Positions 34,152 through 42,361 of a stretch of 63,577 nucleotides of DNA are shown here, one piece after another. The DNA lies in contig PSPG01000009.1 of assembly GCA_003193925.1 (NCBI GenBank), positions 1 through 63,577 on the forward strand, in the 5' to 3' direction. The notes under the pieces were generated by a model. The model saw only the letters and a list, made by a program, of their open reading frames with translations, did no database searches and was not told the DNA's origin. Origin of the DNA: Candidatus Thalassarchaeum betae (lineage in GTDB: Archaea > Thermoplasmatota > Poseidoniia > Poseidoniales > Thalassarchaeaceae). A program made the translations under genes and the position numbers. Every line of letters begins with the position of its first letter. Position 1 is the first letter of the stretch.

Positions 34152-36857
34152 ATGCCACCGGGCAGAGGCTCACGCGTGGCGCTCCTCGTAGTGCTGATTC
34201 TGCTGATAGCGATTCCCGTCGACAGCTTCGCCAACAGCAGCGGGAGGACCGGAGCATCGAGCACTGGGTGCACCTGCCACTACAACACCGTCTCGGTCAG
34301 CCCGACACTCTCGGGTCTGCCCAGCGTCGGCTACATCGGCAACACCACCTACAACCTCTCCATAGGTGGCAGCGGAGGGCCCAGCGGGACCGAGGGCGGG
34401 TTCAACCTCGCTGCGACTCAGGGCTCGTTCTCCGAGCCTGGGAGCAACGTGCAACTCTCATCGGGCGAGGTGACGCACTCGAACTCCAACTCGAGGTCGT
34501 GGACGGTCAACTGGACCTCTCCGGCTAACGGCTCGGGCGATGTGACGTTCAACCTGGCAGTCAACTTCGTCAACGGGAACGGGCTCAATACGGGCGACGG
34601 CTGGGGCACTGCTGCTTGGACGATCTCCGAGGCTGACTCGGACAGCGATGGCTGGACGGACGCCGAGGAGGTGGCGTGCGGCACCAACCCGAACGACTCG
34701 GGTGACGTGCCGAGCGACACCGATGGCGACGGTACCTGCAACGGCGTCGACACCGACGACGACGGAGACGGCTGGTCCGACTCGGACGAGGCGGACTGCG
34801 CCACCGACTCGAACAACTCCACATCCACACCCGTCGACACGGACAACGACGGAATCTGCAACTACCTCGACGATGACGATGACGGAGACGGCACGCCCGA
34901 CGACGAGGACGACTTCCCCCTCGACGCGGGAGAGGACACCGACACGGACAATGATGGGGTCGGCGACAATGCTGACACCGACGACGACAACGACGGCTGG
35001 AACGACACCGCCGAGGCCGACTGCGGCACCAACTCGACCGATCCAAACTCGGTCCCACTGGACACCGACGGGGATGGACTCTGCGACATCGTGGATGAGG
35101 ACGACGACGACGACGGCACGCCCGACGACCAGGACGACTTCCCCCTGGACCCCGAAGAGGACACGGACACGGACGGGGACGGCATCGGGAACAACGCGGA
35201 CACGGATGACGACGGCGACGGCTGGGACGATGCCACCGAGGCTGCCTGCGGCACCAATTCGACCGACTCTGACTCCGTTCCGACAGACACCGATGGCGAT
35301 GGCACCTGCGACACCCTTGACACCGACGATGACGACGACGGCTGGAACGACACCGCCGAGGTCGACTGCGGCACAGAGCCCCTCAATGGCACCTCTACGC
35401 CAATCGACACCGACGGCGACGGAATATGCAATTGGCTCGACGACGACGACGACGGAGACGGCACGCCGGATGCGAGCGACGCCTTCCCGCTCGACCCGAG
35501 CGAGGACACCGACACCGACATGGACGGAATCGGGAACAATGCCGACCTGGATGACGACGGCGACGGCACCAACGACACTGCCGACGCCTTCCCGCTCGAC
35601 CCGAGCGAGGACACCGACACCGACATGGACGGAATCGGGAACAATGCCGACCTGGATGACGATGGGGACTCCTGGAACGATGTCAACGAGACTGCCTGCG
35701 GCACCGACCCGTTGGACGCGCTGTCAGTTCCCGGTGACTTGGACAACGACACCTGGTGCGACTCCCTCGACCCCGATGACGATGGGGATGGAGTAGACGA
35801 CGTTGCCGACGCATACCCCGCAGATCCGACGGAGTGGAGAGATACCGACGGCGACGGCACCGGTGACAACGCCGACCTCGACGACGACGGCGACGGCTGG
35901 AGCGACGATGACGAGGGTCTCTGCGGCACGGAGCCCCTCGATGCCGCGTCAGCCCCCGTGGACACCGACAGCGACAGCTTGTGCGACTCCATCGATGATG
36001 ATGATGATGATGACGGCACACCCGACGCGAGCGACGCCTTCCCGCTCGACCGATGGGAGGACTCTGACTTCGACGGTGACGGGGTTGGCGACAACGCCGA
36101 CCCAGACGACGATGACGACGGCTGGTCGGACGCGGACGAGTTCGCCTGCGGGACCATCAGCATGAACCCGTCCGCATTCCCGAGCGACACTGACGGGGAC
36201 GGCCTGTGCGATGCGCTAGACGAGGACGACGACGGAGACGGATTCGCTGACTCTGACGATGTGTTCCCGCTCGACGCGGCCGAGCATGCCGATTTCGACG
36301 GCGACGGAGTGGGTGACAACGCCGACCCAGACGACGATGATGACGGCGTCGATGACGCAGACGATGCCTTCCCGTTCGACGACTCCGAGTGGGATGACAC
36401 AGACAACGATGGTACAGGGGACAACGGCGATACGGACGACGACGGAGACGGCGTAGACGATTGGGCAGACGCCTTCCCGAAGGACGCCTCGGAGCAATCG
36501 GACTACGACGGCGATGGCATCGGTGACAACTCGGACGATGATGATGACGGCGACGGCGTGGTCGACAGCGCCGATGCATATCCCTTCGATGGCTCGGAGA
36601 GCTCAGACGCAGACGGCGACGGGATCGGCGACAACGCGGACCTCGACGATGACGGCGACGGCTGGTCAGACCACGACGAGAGCCAGTGCGGAACGGGCTC
36701 GAAGGACCCCTCGGACGTGCCTCAAGACAGCGATGGCGACGGCATCTGCGACTCGCTGGACGTGGTCGTAGACCCAGCTGAAGGCGGGCTTCCCGGATTC
36801 GGGCTGATTTCGGCTCTGGCCGCGCTCGCTCTCGCTGCTCTCGCTCGCAGGGATTGA
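34152..36857 (+). CDS. Choice-of-anchor-V-like plus TSP3-repeat surface protein with PGF-CTERM-like tail
   Basis: 901 residues. After a signal peptide (to about residue 26) the domain beginning NSSGRTGASSTGCTCH resembles the exported 'choice-of-anchor V' module, which usually carries a CxxCH; here it is CxCH. That domain ends near 155 (GWGTAAWTISEAD). The remaining 700 residues are about 20 TSP3-type calcium-binding repeats. The C-terminus has LPGFGLISALAALALAALARRD, a PGF-CTERM-like sorting tail. It lies 31 nt after the preceding TSP3 gene and is probably its operon partner. One 105-nt repeat unit has been duplicated recently (see the repeat entry). Its 3' end abuts the tRNA-Asn gene on the other strand. 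Confidence 0.87.
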   Translation: MPPGRGSRVALLVVLILLIAIPVDSFANSSGRTGASSTGCTCHYNTVSVSPTLSGLPSVGYIGNTTYNLSIGGSGGPSGTEGGFNLAATQGSFSEPGSNVQLSSGEVTHSNSNSRSWTVNWTSPANGSGDVTFNLAVNFVNGNGLNTGDGWGTAAWTISEADSDSDGWTDAEEVACGTNPNDSGDVPSDTDGDGTCNGVDTDDDGDGWSDSDEADCATDSNNSTSTPVDTDNDGICNYLDDDDDGDGTPDDEDDFPLDAGEDTDTDNDGVGDNADTDDDNDGWNDTAEADCGTNSTDPNSVPLDTDGDGLCDIVDEDDDDDGTPDDQDDFPLDPEEDTDTDGDGIGNNADTDDDGDGWDDATEAACGTNSTDSDSVPTDTDGDGTCDTLDTDDDDDGWNDTAEVDCGTEPLNGTSTPIDTDGDGICNWLDDDDDGDGTPDASDAFPLDPSEDTDTDMDGIGNNADLDDDGDGTNDTADAFPLDPSEDTDTDMDGIGNNADLDDDGDSWNDVNETACGTDPLDALSVPGDLDNDTWCDSLDPDDDGDGVDDVADAYPADPTEWRDTDGDGTGDNADLDDDGDGWSDDDEGLCGTEPLDAASAPVDTDSDSLCDSIDDDDDDDGTPDASDAFPLDRWEDSDFDGDGVGDNADPDDDDDGWSDADEFACGTISMNPSAFPSDTDGDGLCDALDEDDDGDGFADSDDVFPLDAAEHADFDGDGVGDNADPDDDDDGVDDADDAFPFDDSEWDDTDNDGTGDNGDTDDDGDGVDDWADAFPKDASEQSDYDGDGIGDNSDDDDDGDGVVDSADAYPFDGSESSDADGDGIGDNADLDDDGDGWSDHDESQCGTGSKDPSDVPQDSDGDGICDSLDVVVDPAEGGLPGFGLISALAALALAALARRD
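35478..35662 (+). repeat. Recent in-frame tandem duplication within the TSP3 repeats
   Basis: The 80 nt at 35478-35557 are repeated without a mismatch at 35583-35662, a period of 105 nt (35 codons). Other TSP3 units in the gene are much more diverged, so this copy pair looks recent and may mark length variation between strains. Confidence 0.9.
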
Positions 36858-36860
36858 TGG

Positions 36861-36933
36861 CGCCGACAGCAGGACTCGAACCTGCGACCTGTGGATTAAC
36901 AGTCCACCGCTCCACCAACTAAGCTATGTCGGC
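36861..36933 (-). tRNA. tRNA-Asn (GUU)
   Basis: A 73-nt minus-strand cloverleaf: acceptor GCCGACA/TGTCGGC with discriminator G, D arm TAGCTTAGTTGG, anticodon stem GTGGA/TCCAC around CTGTTAA (anticodon GUU), and T arm CAGGTTCGAGTCCTG. CCA is encoded at 36860-36858, immediately beside the stop codon of the opposite-strand TSP3 gene. No intron. Confidence 0.93.
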
Positions 36934-36974
36934 CCAGTCTGCGGCCTGCTCCCCCATTCATCAATGAATCGGAC

Positions 36975-37931
36975 TTATTCCCACTCGATTGTGCCGGGGG
37001 GCTTGTGTGTGATGTCATACACGACACGGTTGACTTGCCCCTTCAGGGAGTTTGTGATCTCGGTGCTGATTGCAGCTAGGATATCGTGGGGGATCGGTGA
37101 GTAGCTCGCGCTCATCCCATCGAGGCTTGTCACCGCACGGACCACCACTGTCTCGCCGTGCACACGGGCGTCCCCGTGGACGCCCACGCTCTTGACCGGG
37201 AGCAATGCTGCGAAGTACTGCCAGGGGAGTTCGCACTTGCCTTCGGCTGCCGCGGCCTGCAGCTGGGTCTCGACGATGTGACAGGCCTCGCGGCAGGCCG
37301 TGACCCTGTCCGGGGTGATTTCACCGAGAATCCGGACGGCGAGGCCGGGGCCGGGGAACGGCTGACGCTCGCTGGAGGCTATCCCGAGTTCGCGCGCGAT
37401 CGCGCGGACCTCATCCTTGTAGAACTCGCGCAGCGGCTCGACTATGACCAGATTGACGTCATCGGGCAGGCCGCCGACGTTGTGGTGCGACTTGATGACG
37501 TCACGCTCGCCGCCGCCGGACTCTATCCAATCTGGTGCGATAGTGCCCTGAATCAGGAACTTCGCGCCACACTGTGCCTGCTCGGCCTCGAAGACTCGGA
37601 TGAACTGCTCACCGATGACCATACGCTTGGCCTCGGGTTCGGTGATGCCTGCGAGGTTGCTGAGGAAGCGCTCTGAGGCGTCGACCACCTCGAGCTCGAT
37701 GCCTAGGTCGGCGAAAATGCCGGCGACCTCCCCAGATTCGTGCTTGCGCATCAGGCCGGTGTCGACGTAGACGCAGTGAAGCAGGCTGCCGACCGCACGG
37801 TGGGCGAGGACTGCGGCAACCGTGCTGTCGACGCCGCCCGAGCAGGCGATGATAGCGGTGTCGTCGATCTGTGACTGGAGAGCCTCCACCGCCTCGTCGA
37901 CCAGCATCTGTGTCTGCATCAAGCGGCTCAC
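36975..37931 (-). CDS. guaA: GMP synthase subunit B (ATP pyrophosphatase)
   Basis: 318 residues. It adenylates XMP and aminates it to GMP, using ammonia from a separate glutaminase subunit as in many archaea; that subunit is not in this window. The PP-loop SGGVDSTVAA is at about 31-40, followed by YVDTGLMRK, the VIGEQFIRVF segment, QGTIAPDWIESGG and the C-terminal dimerisation domain with RQPFPGPGLAVRILGE and KPPGTIEWE. The GTG at 37931 overlaps the purE stop (GTGA), which favours coupled translation; an ATG at 37919 is possible. It is the last gene of the gcvPA-gcvPB-unknown-purE-guaA run. Symbols for the split enzyme vary (guaAB or guaA2). Confidence 0.94.
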   Translation of the reverse strand: MSRLMQTQMLVDEAVEALQSQIDDTAIIACSGGVDSTVAAVLAHRAVGSLLHCVYVDTGLMRKHESGEVAGIFADLGIELEVVDASERFLSNLAGITEPEAKRMVIGEQFIRVFEAEQAQCGAKFLIQGTIAPDWIESGGGERDVIKSHHNVGGLPDDVNLVIVEPLREFYKDEVRAIARELGIASSERQPFPGPGLAVRILGEITPDRVTACREACHIVETQLQAAAAEGKCELPWQYFAALLPVKSVGVHGDARVHGETVVVRAVTSLDGMSASYSPIPHDILAAISTEITNSLKGQVNRVVYDITHKPPGTIEWE

Positions 37932-38401
37932 TCCCTCAGCGACTCATCATCGGCGATGACCCTCTCGGTGCGCGACCTACGCCACTCGGTGAAGTTGGCG
38001 GCGAGGTCGGCATCGTTCATCGCCAGCATCTGAATCGCTAGCACTGCGGCGTTGTCGCCGCGGTCGACACCGACGGTGGCCACGGGCATGCCGGGAGGCA
38101 TCTGGACTATCGACAGGAGGCTGTCAAGGGGGACCTTGCCGCCTACTGGGACGCCAATCACAGGCAAGGTGGTCATCGCAGCGACCACCCCTGGCAGGGC
38201 GGCTGCCATACCGGCCATGCCGATGAAAATCTTGCATCCGTCGTCGATGGCGGAACTGACGATGCCCTCGAGGTACTTGGGCGCGCGGTGGGCCGATGCG
38301 ACCCTGACTTCGTGGGAGATACCGAATTCCGAGAGCACTGCGGTGCACTTGTCCGAAATGGGGAGGTCAGACTTCGATCCAAGTAGGATGCAGACGTCCA
38401 T
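37928..38401 (-). CDS. purE: N5-carboxyaminoimidazole ribonucleotide mutase
   Basis: 157 residues. PurE converts N5-CAIR to CAIR in purine synthesis. The N-terminal ILLGSKSDLP loop binds the phosphate, SAHRAP carries the catalytic His, and GMAGMAAALPGVVAA and GVPVGG follow, all in family order. The ATG at 38401 starts directly at MDVCILLGSKSD; the open frame extends to 38479 but that part is unlike the family and would overlap the upstream gene's stop. It is overlapped by the GTG of guaA and lies 55 nt after the membrane protein gene. No purK is seen in this window. Confidence 0.94.
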   Translation of the reverse strand: MDVCILLGSKSDLPISDKCTAVLSEFGISHEVRVASAHRAPKYLEGIVSSAIDDGCKIFIGMAGMAAALPGVVAAMTTLPVIGVPVGGKVPLDSLLSIVQMPPGMPVATVGVDRGDNAAVLAIQMLAMNDADLAANFTEWRRSRTERVIADDESLRE

Positions 38402-38456
38402 GCACTGTCGGGTCGTGGCCGGTTCAAATGCCTGCCGTCGCAAGGCTGGAGGAGCA

Positions 38457-39365
38457 TCACTCCTCTTCATCGGGGACAATCAGTCTCATTGGCCATTCCA
38501 GTCCATCGTACTCGATTGGGGGCCTTGAGAGAATCCTGTGAATCTCCGAGTCGGCTGCCTTGCGCTCGAAGAACGGGTCTTGGACGAAACCCGAGCGGTG
38601 CACCAGCGTCAGTCCCAGGAAGCAATCGCCATCGCGACTGATGCCACCGACGGCCAGATGACCGTGCTCGCATTGGGCTCTGCCTAGGGGTCCGGTGGTC
38701 CAATTCGCCGAAATCACCTCCCAGGAAGGGCCGAGGAGGCTTGAGGAATTCCAGTCGGATGCCTCGATCGGCAGCAGCCAGCGTGCTGGGGGGGTGGTCA
38801 AGATGTCTTGTATGAGCCCTATGGAACGGAACCAAGCTAGCCAGAACAGCGCGTAGGAGACCCAGCCGACCAGAGGGTCCACGACGATGTGGACCATGAA
38901 CACCAGTGCAGCCAGGGCGAAGGTCTGCCAGTCGAAGGGCAGTGAGAGCAGCCCACCCTCGGACATCGACTGGGCGTTCCGAGCCAGGTAAAGTGGGACC
39001 AGTACCAAGGCCCAGGAGATGGAGAATAACAGGGCTGCAACCTCCTGGTCGTTCGGTACCCTGTCGGGGAAGACGAGGGGCGCAGCGGTCAGCACGAGGA
39101 AGAACGGTGACCATGCCAGGGGTATGAGGATCGATGAGCTGATGGGCTCGTGACGCTGGCGGATCCAGCCCCTGCCGCCCTTCCTCGGAGAGCTGCTGAC
39201 CCAAGTGTCCGGAGGAGAGGTCTCTCCGGTCCTGAGGTCGGGGGGCCTCTCGCCCTTTCCCAACTTCCACCACTGGGAATTGCCCAGCAGCCAGTCGCGG
39301 TCCAGTCCTGCTTCCACAGGACTCGCAGAGGTCAACCGGTCTTCTCCGCTTCGGCTGGCTCTCAC
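38457..39365 (-). CDS. Membrane protein of unknown function in the gcvP-purE operon
   Basis: 302 residues from a GTG at 39365 that overlaps the gcvPB stop (GTGA). The N-terminal 80 residues are polar with several Trp (DWLLGNSQWWKLG), followed by about four hydrophobic segments (roughly 93-200) and a C-terminal soluble part of about 100 residues with 'RDGDCFLGLTLVHRSGF', which looks beta-rich. No family recognised. A longer frame on this strand up to 39875 is antisense-like Arg-rich sequence inside gcvPB and is rejected. Its position, coupled to gcvPB and ahead of purE, suggests co-transcription but gives no functional clue by itself. Confidence 0.72.
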   Translation of the reverse strand: MRASRSGEDRLTSASPVEAGLDRDWLLGNSQWWKLGKGERPPDLRTGETSPPDTWVSSSPRKGGRGWIRQRHEPISSSILIPLAWSPFFLVLTAAPLVFPDRVPNDQEVAALLFSISWALVLVPLYLARNAQSMSEGGLLSLPFDWQTFALAALVFMVHIVVDPLVGWVSYALFWLAWFRSIGLIQDILTTPPARWLLPIEASDWNSSSLLGPSWEVISANWTTGPLGRAQCEHGHLAVGGISRDGDCFLGLTLVHRSGFVQDPFFERKAADSEIHRILSRPPIEYDGLEWPMRLIVPDEEE

Positions 39366-40873
39366 TCGGGTCCGGGATGCCTTAGAACGAGGTTCCGTGC
39401 CGCCCACACCTCGTCGACCCGCCGCACGGCGGTGGTGTGCGGCGCGGTGGTGACGATATCCGGGTCCTCCGAGAGGATCTTGTGGAAGTCCGCGGCGAAG
39501 CGGTCTAGGACCTCCTTTGACTCGGTCTCTGTCGGCTCGATCATCAGGCACTCGGGGACGATCATCGGGAAGTACAGCGTCGGGGCCATCACACCGTAGT
39601 CGAGGAGTCTCTTCGCGATGTCTCTGCCCGTCACCCCAACCGCGTCCTTGAGGGGGCTCATGGACAGGGTGAACTCGTGCATGACGATGTCTGCGGGAGC
39701 CCCGTCGAGCGGCATTGCGTGCATGCCTGCCGCTGTCTCGGAGTCGGGATTCATGATGCGGTGGCGCAGGTAGTTGGCGTTGAGCACGGCGTGCTCGCTC
39801 ATCCTCTCCAGCTCGCGCCCGTACCTGCGGTAGAACGCCCAGGCACGAACCACCGCACCGGAGTTGCCGTGCCACTGCTGGACCTTGCCTATGCTCGCCT
39901 CGCCGACGTCGCGCCAGTGGTACCAGTATCCGTCACCGACCCCCGCGGGGTCGCCCCCAGTCCGCTCCCTGCGGTCTGCCACCGGCGAGGGCAGGAAGGG
40001 CGCTAGGTGCGATTTCACCCCGATCGGTCCGCTACCGGGACCGCCACCGCCGTGCGGCTGGCTGAAGGTCTTGTGCAGGTTGTAGTGGACGGCATCGAAG
40101 CCCATCCTGCCCGGATCGGTCTTGCCGAGGATGGCGTTGAAGTTGGCGCCGTCGTAGTACATCTGGCCGCCGGCACCGTGGACGATCTCAGTGACCTCAC
40201 AGATATCCGGCTCGAAGAGCCCGAGTGTCGAGGGATTGGTGACCATCATCGCAGCGGTGTCATCCCCGACGACCTCCCTGAGTGCTGCGAGGTCTAAGCG
40301 GCCGTCGGCACCGCTGGGGATCTCGATGATATCGTATCCGCACATCGCTGCGGAAGCGGGGTTGGTACCGTGCGCCGAGTCGGGCACGATGACCTTGTCT
40401 CGGTGGCCCTCGCCGATGCTGCGGTGGTACTCCTGGATGCAGCGCATCGATGTGAACTCGCCCTGGGCACCCGCGACCGGCTGGAGAGTGACCTCGTCCA
40501 TGCCGGAGCAGATGGCGAGCATCTCCTGCATCTCGTAGAAGATGGCTAGGAGGCCCTGGATCTGATGCTCGGGCTGCAGTGGGTGGATCCGGTCTATGCC
40601 CGGGAGCTGCACTATCCTCTCGTTGAGCCGGGGGTTGTGCTTCATAGTGCACGAGCCCAACGGGTAGAACCCGGTGTCGATGCCGAAGTTGCGGCTCGAC
40701 AGCCAGGTGTAGTGACGAACCAGCTCGGGCTCGCTGGCTCTAGGCCACGCTGGGGGCGATTTCCTGCGCATGACCTCGGGGACCGTGGACCAAGAGGCCT
40801 CGGAGTTCAACATAGGCTCGGGCTGGGACCAGCCCGCGCCCTCGGCGCCCTTGAATGCGAACAAATCGCTCAT
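39362..40873 (-). CDS. gcvPB: Glycine dehydrogenase (decarboxylating) subunit 2
   Basis: 503 residues, the PLP-binding half of the split P-protein, which decarboxylates glycine and passes aminomethyl to GcvH. The core motifs FYPLGSCTMKHNPRLNE, HGTNPASAAM, GGQMYYDGANFNAILG and the PLP lysine motif HYNLHKTFSQPHGGGGPG are all present. The ATG overlaps the gcvPA stop by 4 nt, as usual for the pair. GcvH and lipoamide dehydrogenase genes are not in the window and must be elsewhere for the cleavage system to work. Confidence 0.95.
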   Translation of the reverse strand: MSDLFAFKGAEGAGWSQPEPMLNSEASWSTVPEVMRRKSPPAWPRASEPELVRHYTWLSSRNFGIDTGFYPLGSCTMKHNPRLNERIVQLPGIDRIHPLQPEHQIQGLLAIFYEMQEMLAICSGMDEVTLQPVAGAQGEFTSMRCIQEYHRSIGEGHRDKVIVPDSAHGTNPASAAMCGYDIIEIPSGADGRLDLAALREVVGDDTAAMMVTNPSTLGLFEPDICEVTEIVHGAGGQMYYDGANFNAILGKTDPGRMGFDAVHYNLHKTFSQPHGGGGPGSGPIGVKSHLAPFLPSPVADRRERTGGDPAGVGDGYWYHWRDVGEASIGKVQQWHGNSGAVVRAWAFYRRYGRELERMSEHAVLNANYLRHRIMNPDSETAAGMHAMPLDGAPADIVMHEFTLSMSPLKDAVGVTGRDIAKRLLDYGVMAPTLYFPMIVPECLMIEPTETESKEVLDRFAADFHKILSEDPDIVTTAPHTTAVRRVDEVWAARNLVLRHPGPE

Positions 40874-42237
40874 GCGCCTGCCTCCTCAACCCAAGACGAC
40901 AGGCCTGTGACCAGAGCGGCGATGTCGGACTCGCTGGTGCGCTCGTCCGCACCGATGAGCAGGCAGGTCGACATGAAGTCCCACCACACACCGAGATCGA
41001 AACCCCCCAGCACCCCTTCGGAATCCAAGTGTGCCAGCGCGTCGGACGCCTCACCGGGTAACTTTACTGCGAACTCGCGGAAGTTGCTCGCACCGGGGTC
41101 GACCAATTCGATGCCGACAATCGCAGTGACGGCGGTCTTCGTGGCCTCGGTCGCAGCGGCGACCCTGAGAGCCAGCCTCTCGAGTCCGCGCGGGCCGAGC
41201 AGCGCCATGTGCATGGCGCCCATCAATGCGATGAGCGTCTCGTTCGAACAGATGTTCGACGTCGCGCGATGTCTGCGGATGTGCTGTTCGCGCGTAGACA
41301 GAGTGAGCGTGAATGCGCGCTTGCCGTCGACGTCCCTCGACAGCCCGACTATCCTGCCCGGCATCTGCCGGGTGTATCTCTCGCCGGCAGCGAAGATGCC
41401 GTAAATCGGCCCACCTGCGGTGGGTCCTATGCCGAATGGCTGGCCCTCGCCGACGACTATGTCAGCGCCCCAGGTTCCAGGTGGCTCGACGATCCCCAGA
41501 GAGACGGCGTCCACGCCGACGATGAGAGCGGTCTCCTCGCCGATGGCTTCCTTGAGCTGCATCAGACCCGGATCCAGGATCCCGAAGGAGCTAGGCTGTT
41601 CGACGTACACCGCGCAGCATCCGGCAGCCGCAGCAGCCGATTCCAGGTCTAAATGGCCGTCATGAAGGTGCTCGATCATCCTGATCTCGATTCCGCTTCC
41701 CTGAGTGTAGTTGCGAATCACCTCAAGCCTCTCGGGAGGCACGAAGCACGAGATGTAGACCACGCTCTTCTGCACGGCCTTGCGACCGTGGACCCGTACT
41801 GCACATGTGATTGCCTCGGCAGCCGCCGTCGAGGCGTCGTACATCGAGACGTTCGCTACCGGCAGGCCTACCAATTCGCTGACCATGGTCTGGAACTCCC
41901 ACATCGCCTGCAGCATGCCTTGGCTGACCTCGGGCTGGTAAGGGGTGTAGGAAGTCAGGAACTCGCCGCGCGTCGCGAGCATTCCGACCATGGTGGGGAC
42001 GAAGTTCCGGACTAGGCCAGCCGCGAGGAAACTGGGCCTCTGGTCGAGGGTCACATTGGCGTTCAGCAACCGCTGGGCGTCGGCCCAAATCTCCTCCTCG
42101 GACTGCGGCGCGCGCAGTGGTAGCGGAGCGTCGTGACGGATGGCTTCGGGTATGTTGGAGAACAGCTCGTCGATGGACTTCATGCCCATGGATTCGAGCA
42201 TCTCCTGCTCGCGTCCGAGATTCGGCAATTGGTCCAC
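40870..42237 (-). CDS. gcvPA: Glycine dehydrogenase (decarboxylating) subunit 1
   Basis: About 455 residues, the partner half of the split P-protein. Recognised by MLESMGMKSIDELFSNIPE at the N-terminus, TSYTPYQPEVSQGMLQ, VANVSMYDASTAAAEA, GEGQPFGIGPTAGGP and TREQHIRRHRATSNICSN. The GTG at 42237 gives MDQLPNLGREQEML, which matches the typical number of residues before this motif in the family; a TTG at 42291 would add 18 atypical residues. It heads the minus-strand operon gcvPA-gcvPB-unknown-purE-guaA. The divergent SDR-like gene begins 124 nt away. Confidence 0.94.
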   Translation of the reverse strand: MDQLPNLGREQEMLESMGMKSIDELFSNIPEAIRHDAPLPLRAPQSEEEIWADAQRLLNANVTLDQRPSFLAAGLVRNFVPTMVGMLATRGEFLTSYTPYQPEVSQGMLQAMWEFQTMVSELVGLPVANVSMYDASTAAAEAITCAVRVHGRKAVQKSVVYISCFVPPERLEVIRNYTQGSGIEIRMIEHLHDGHLDLESAAAAAGCCAVYVEQPSSFGILDPGLMQLKEAIGEETALIVGVDAVSLGIVEPPGTWGADIVVGEGQPFGIGPTAGGPIYGIFAAGERYTRQMPGRIVGLSRDVDGKRAFTLTLSTREQHIRRHRATSNICSNETLIALMGAMHMALLGPRGLERLALRVAAATEATKTAVTAIVGIELVDPGASNFREFAVKLPGEASDALAHLDSEGVLGGFDLGVWWDFMSTCLLIGADERTSESDIAALVTGLSSWVEEAGA

Positions 42238-42327
42238 TGCATCCGGCTCCCGCCTCTCGGCGGCTCGAAGGGGATTAACGAGAGTCTTCAATGTTCGTCG
42301 GATTGGGCAGGGCCGGTCACCGACACA

Positions 42328-42337
42328 CTCTTATTGG
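42328..42337 (+). promoter_or_regulatory. TATA-like element for the SDR-like gene
   Basis: CTCTTATTGG is centred about 29 nt before the ATG at 42362, which fits a leaderless promoter in this divergent gap. Confidence 0.45.
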
Positions 42338-42361
42338 CCGGACGGAGTCAGTATCGATAGC

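Noticed and set aside
34862-36424. Minus-strand open frame of 520 codons rich in Ser
   Set aside because: It is the mirror of the Asp-rich TSP3 repeats (GAC read as GTC/TCG on the other strand); the Ser runs are an artefact.
39366-39875. N-terminal extension of the membrane protein at 38457-39365
   Set aside because: Arg/His-rich translation of the gcvPB coding strand in another frame; the GTGA overlap gives a natural start.
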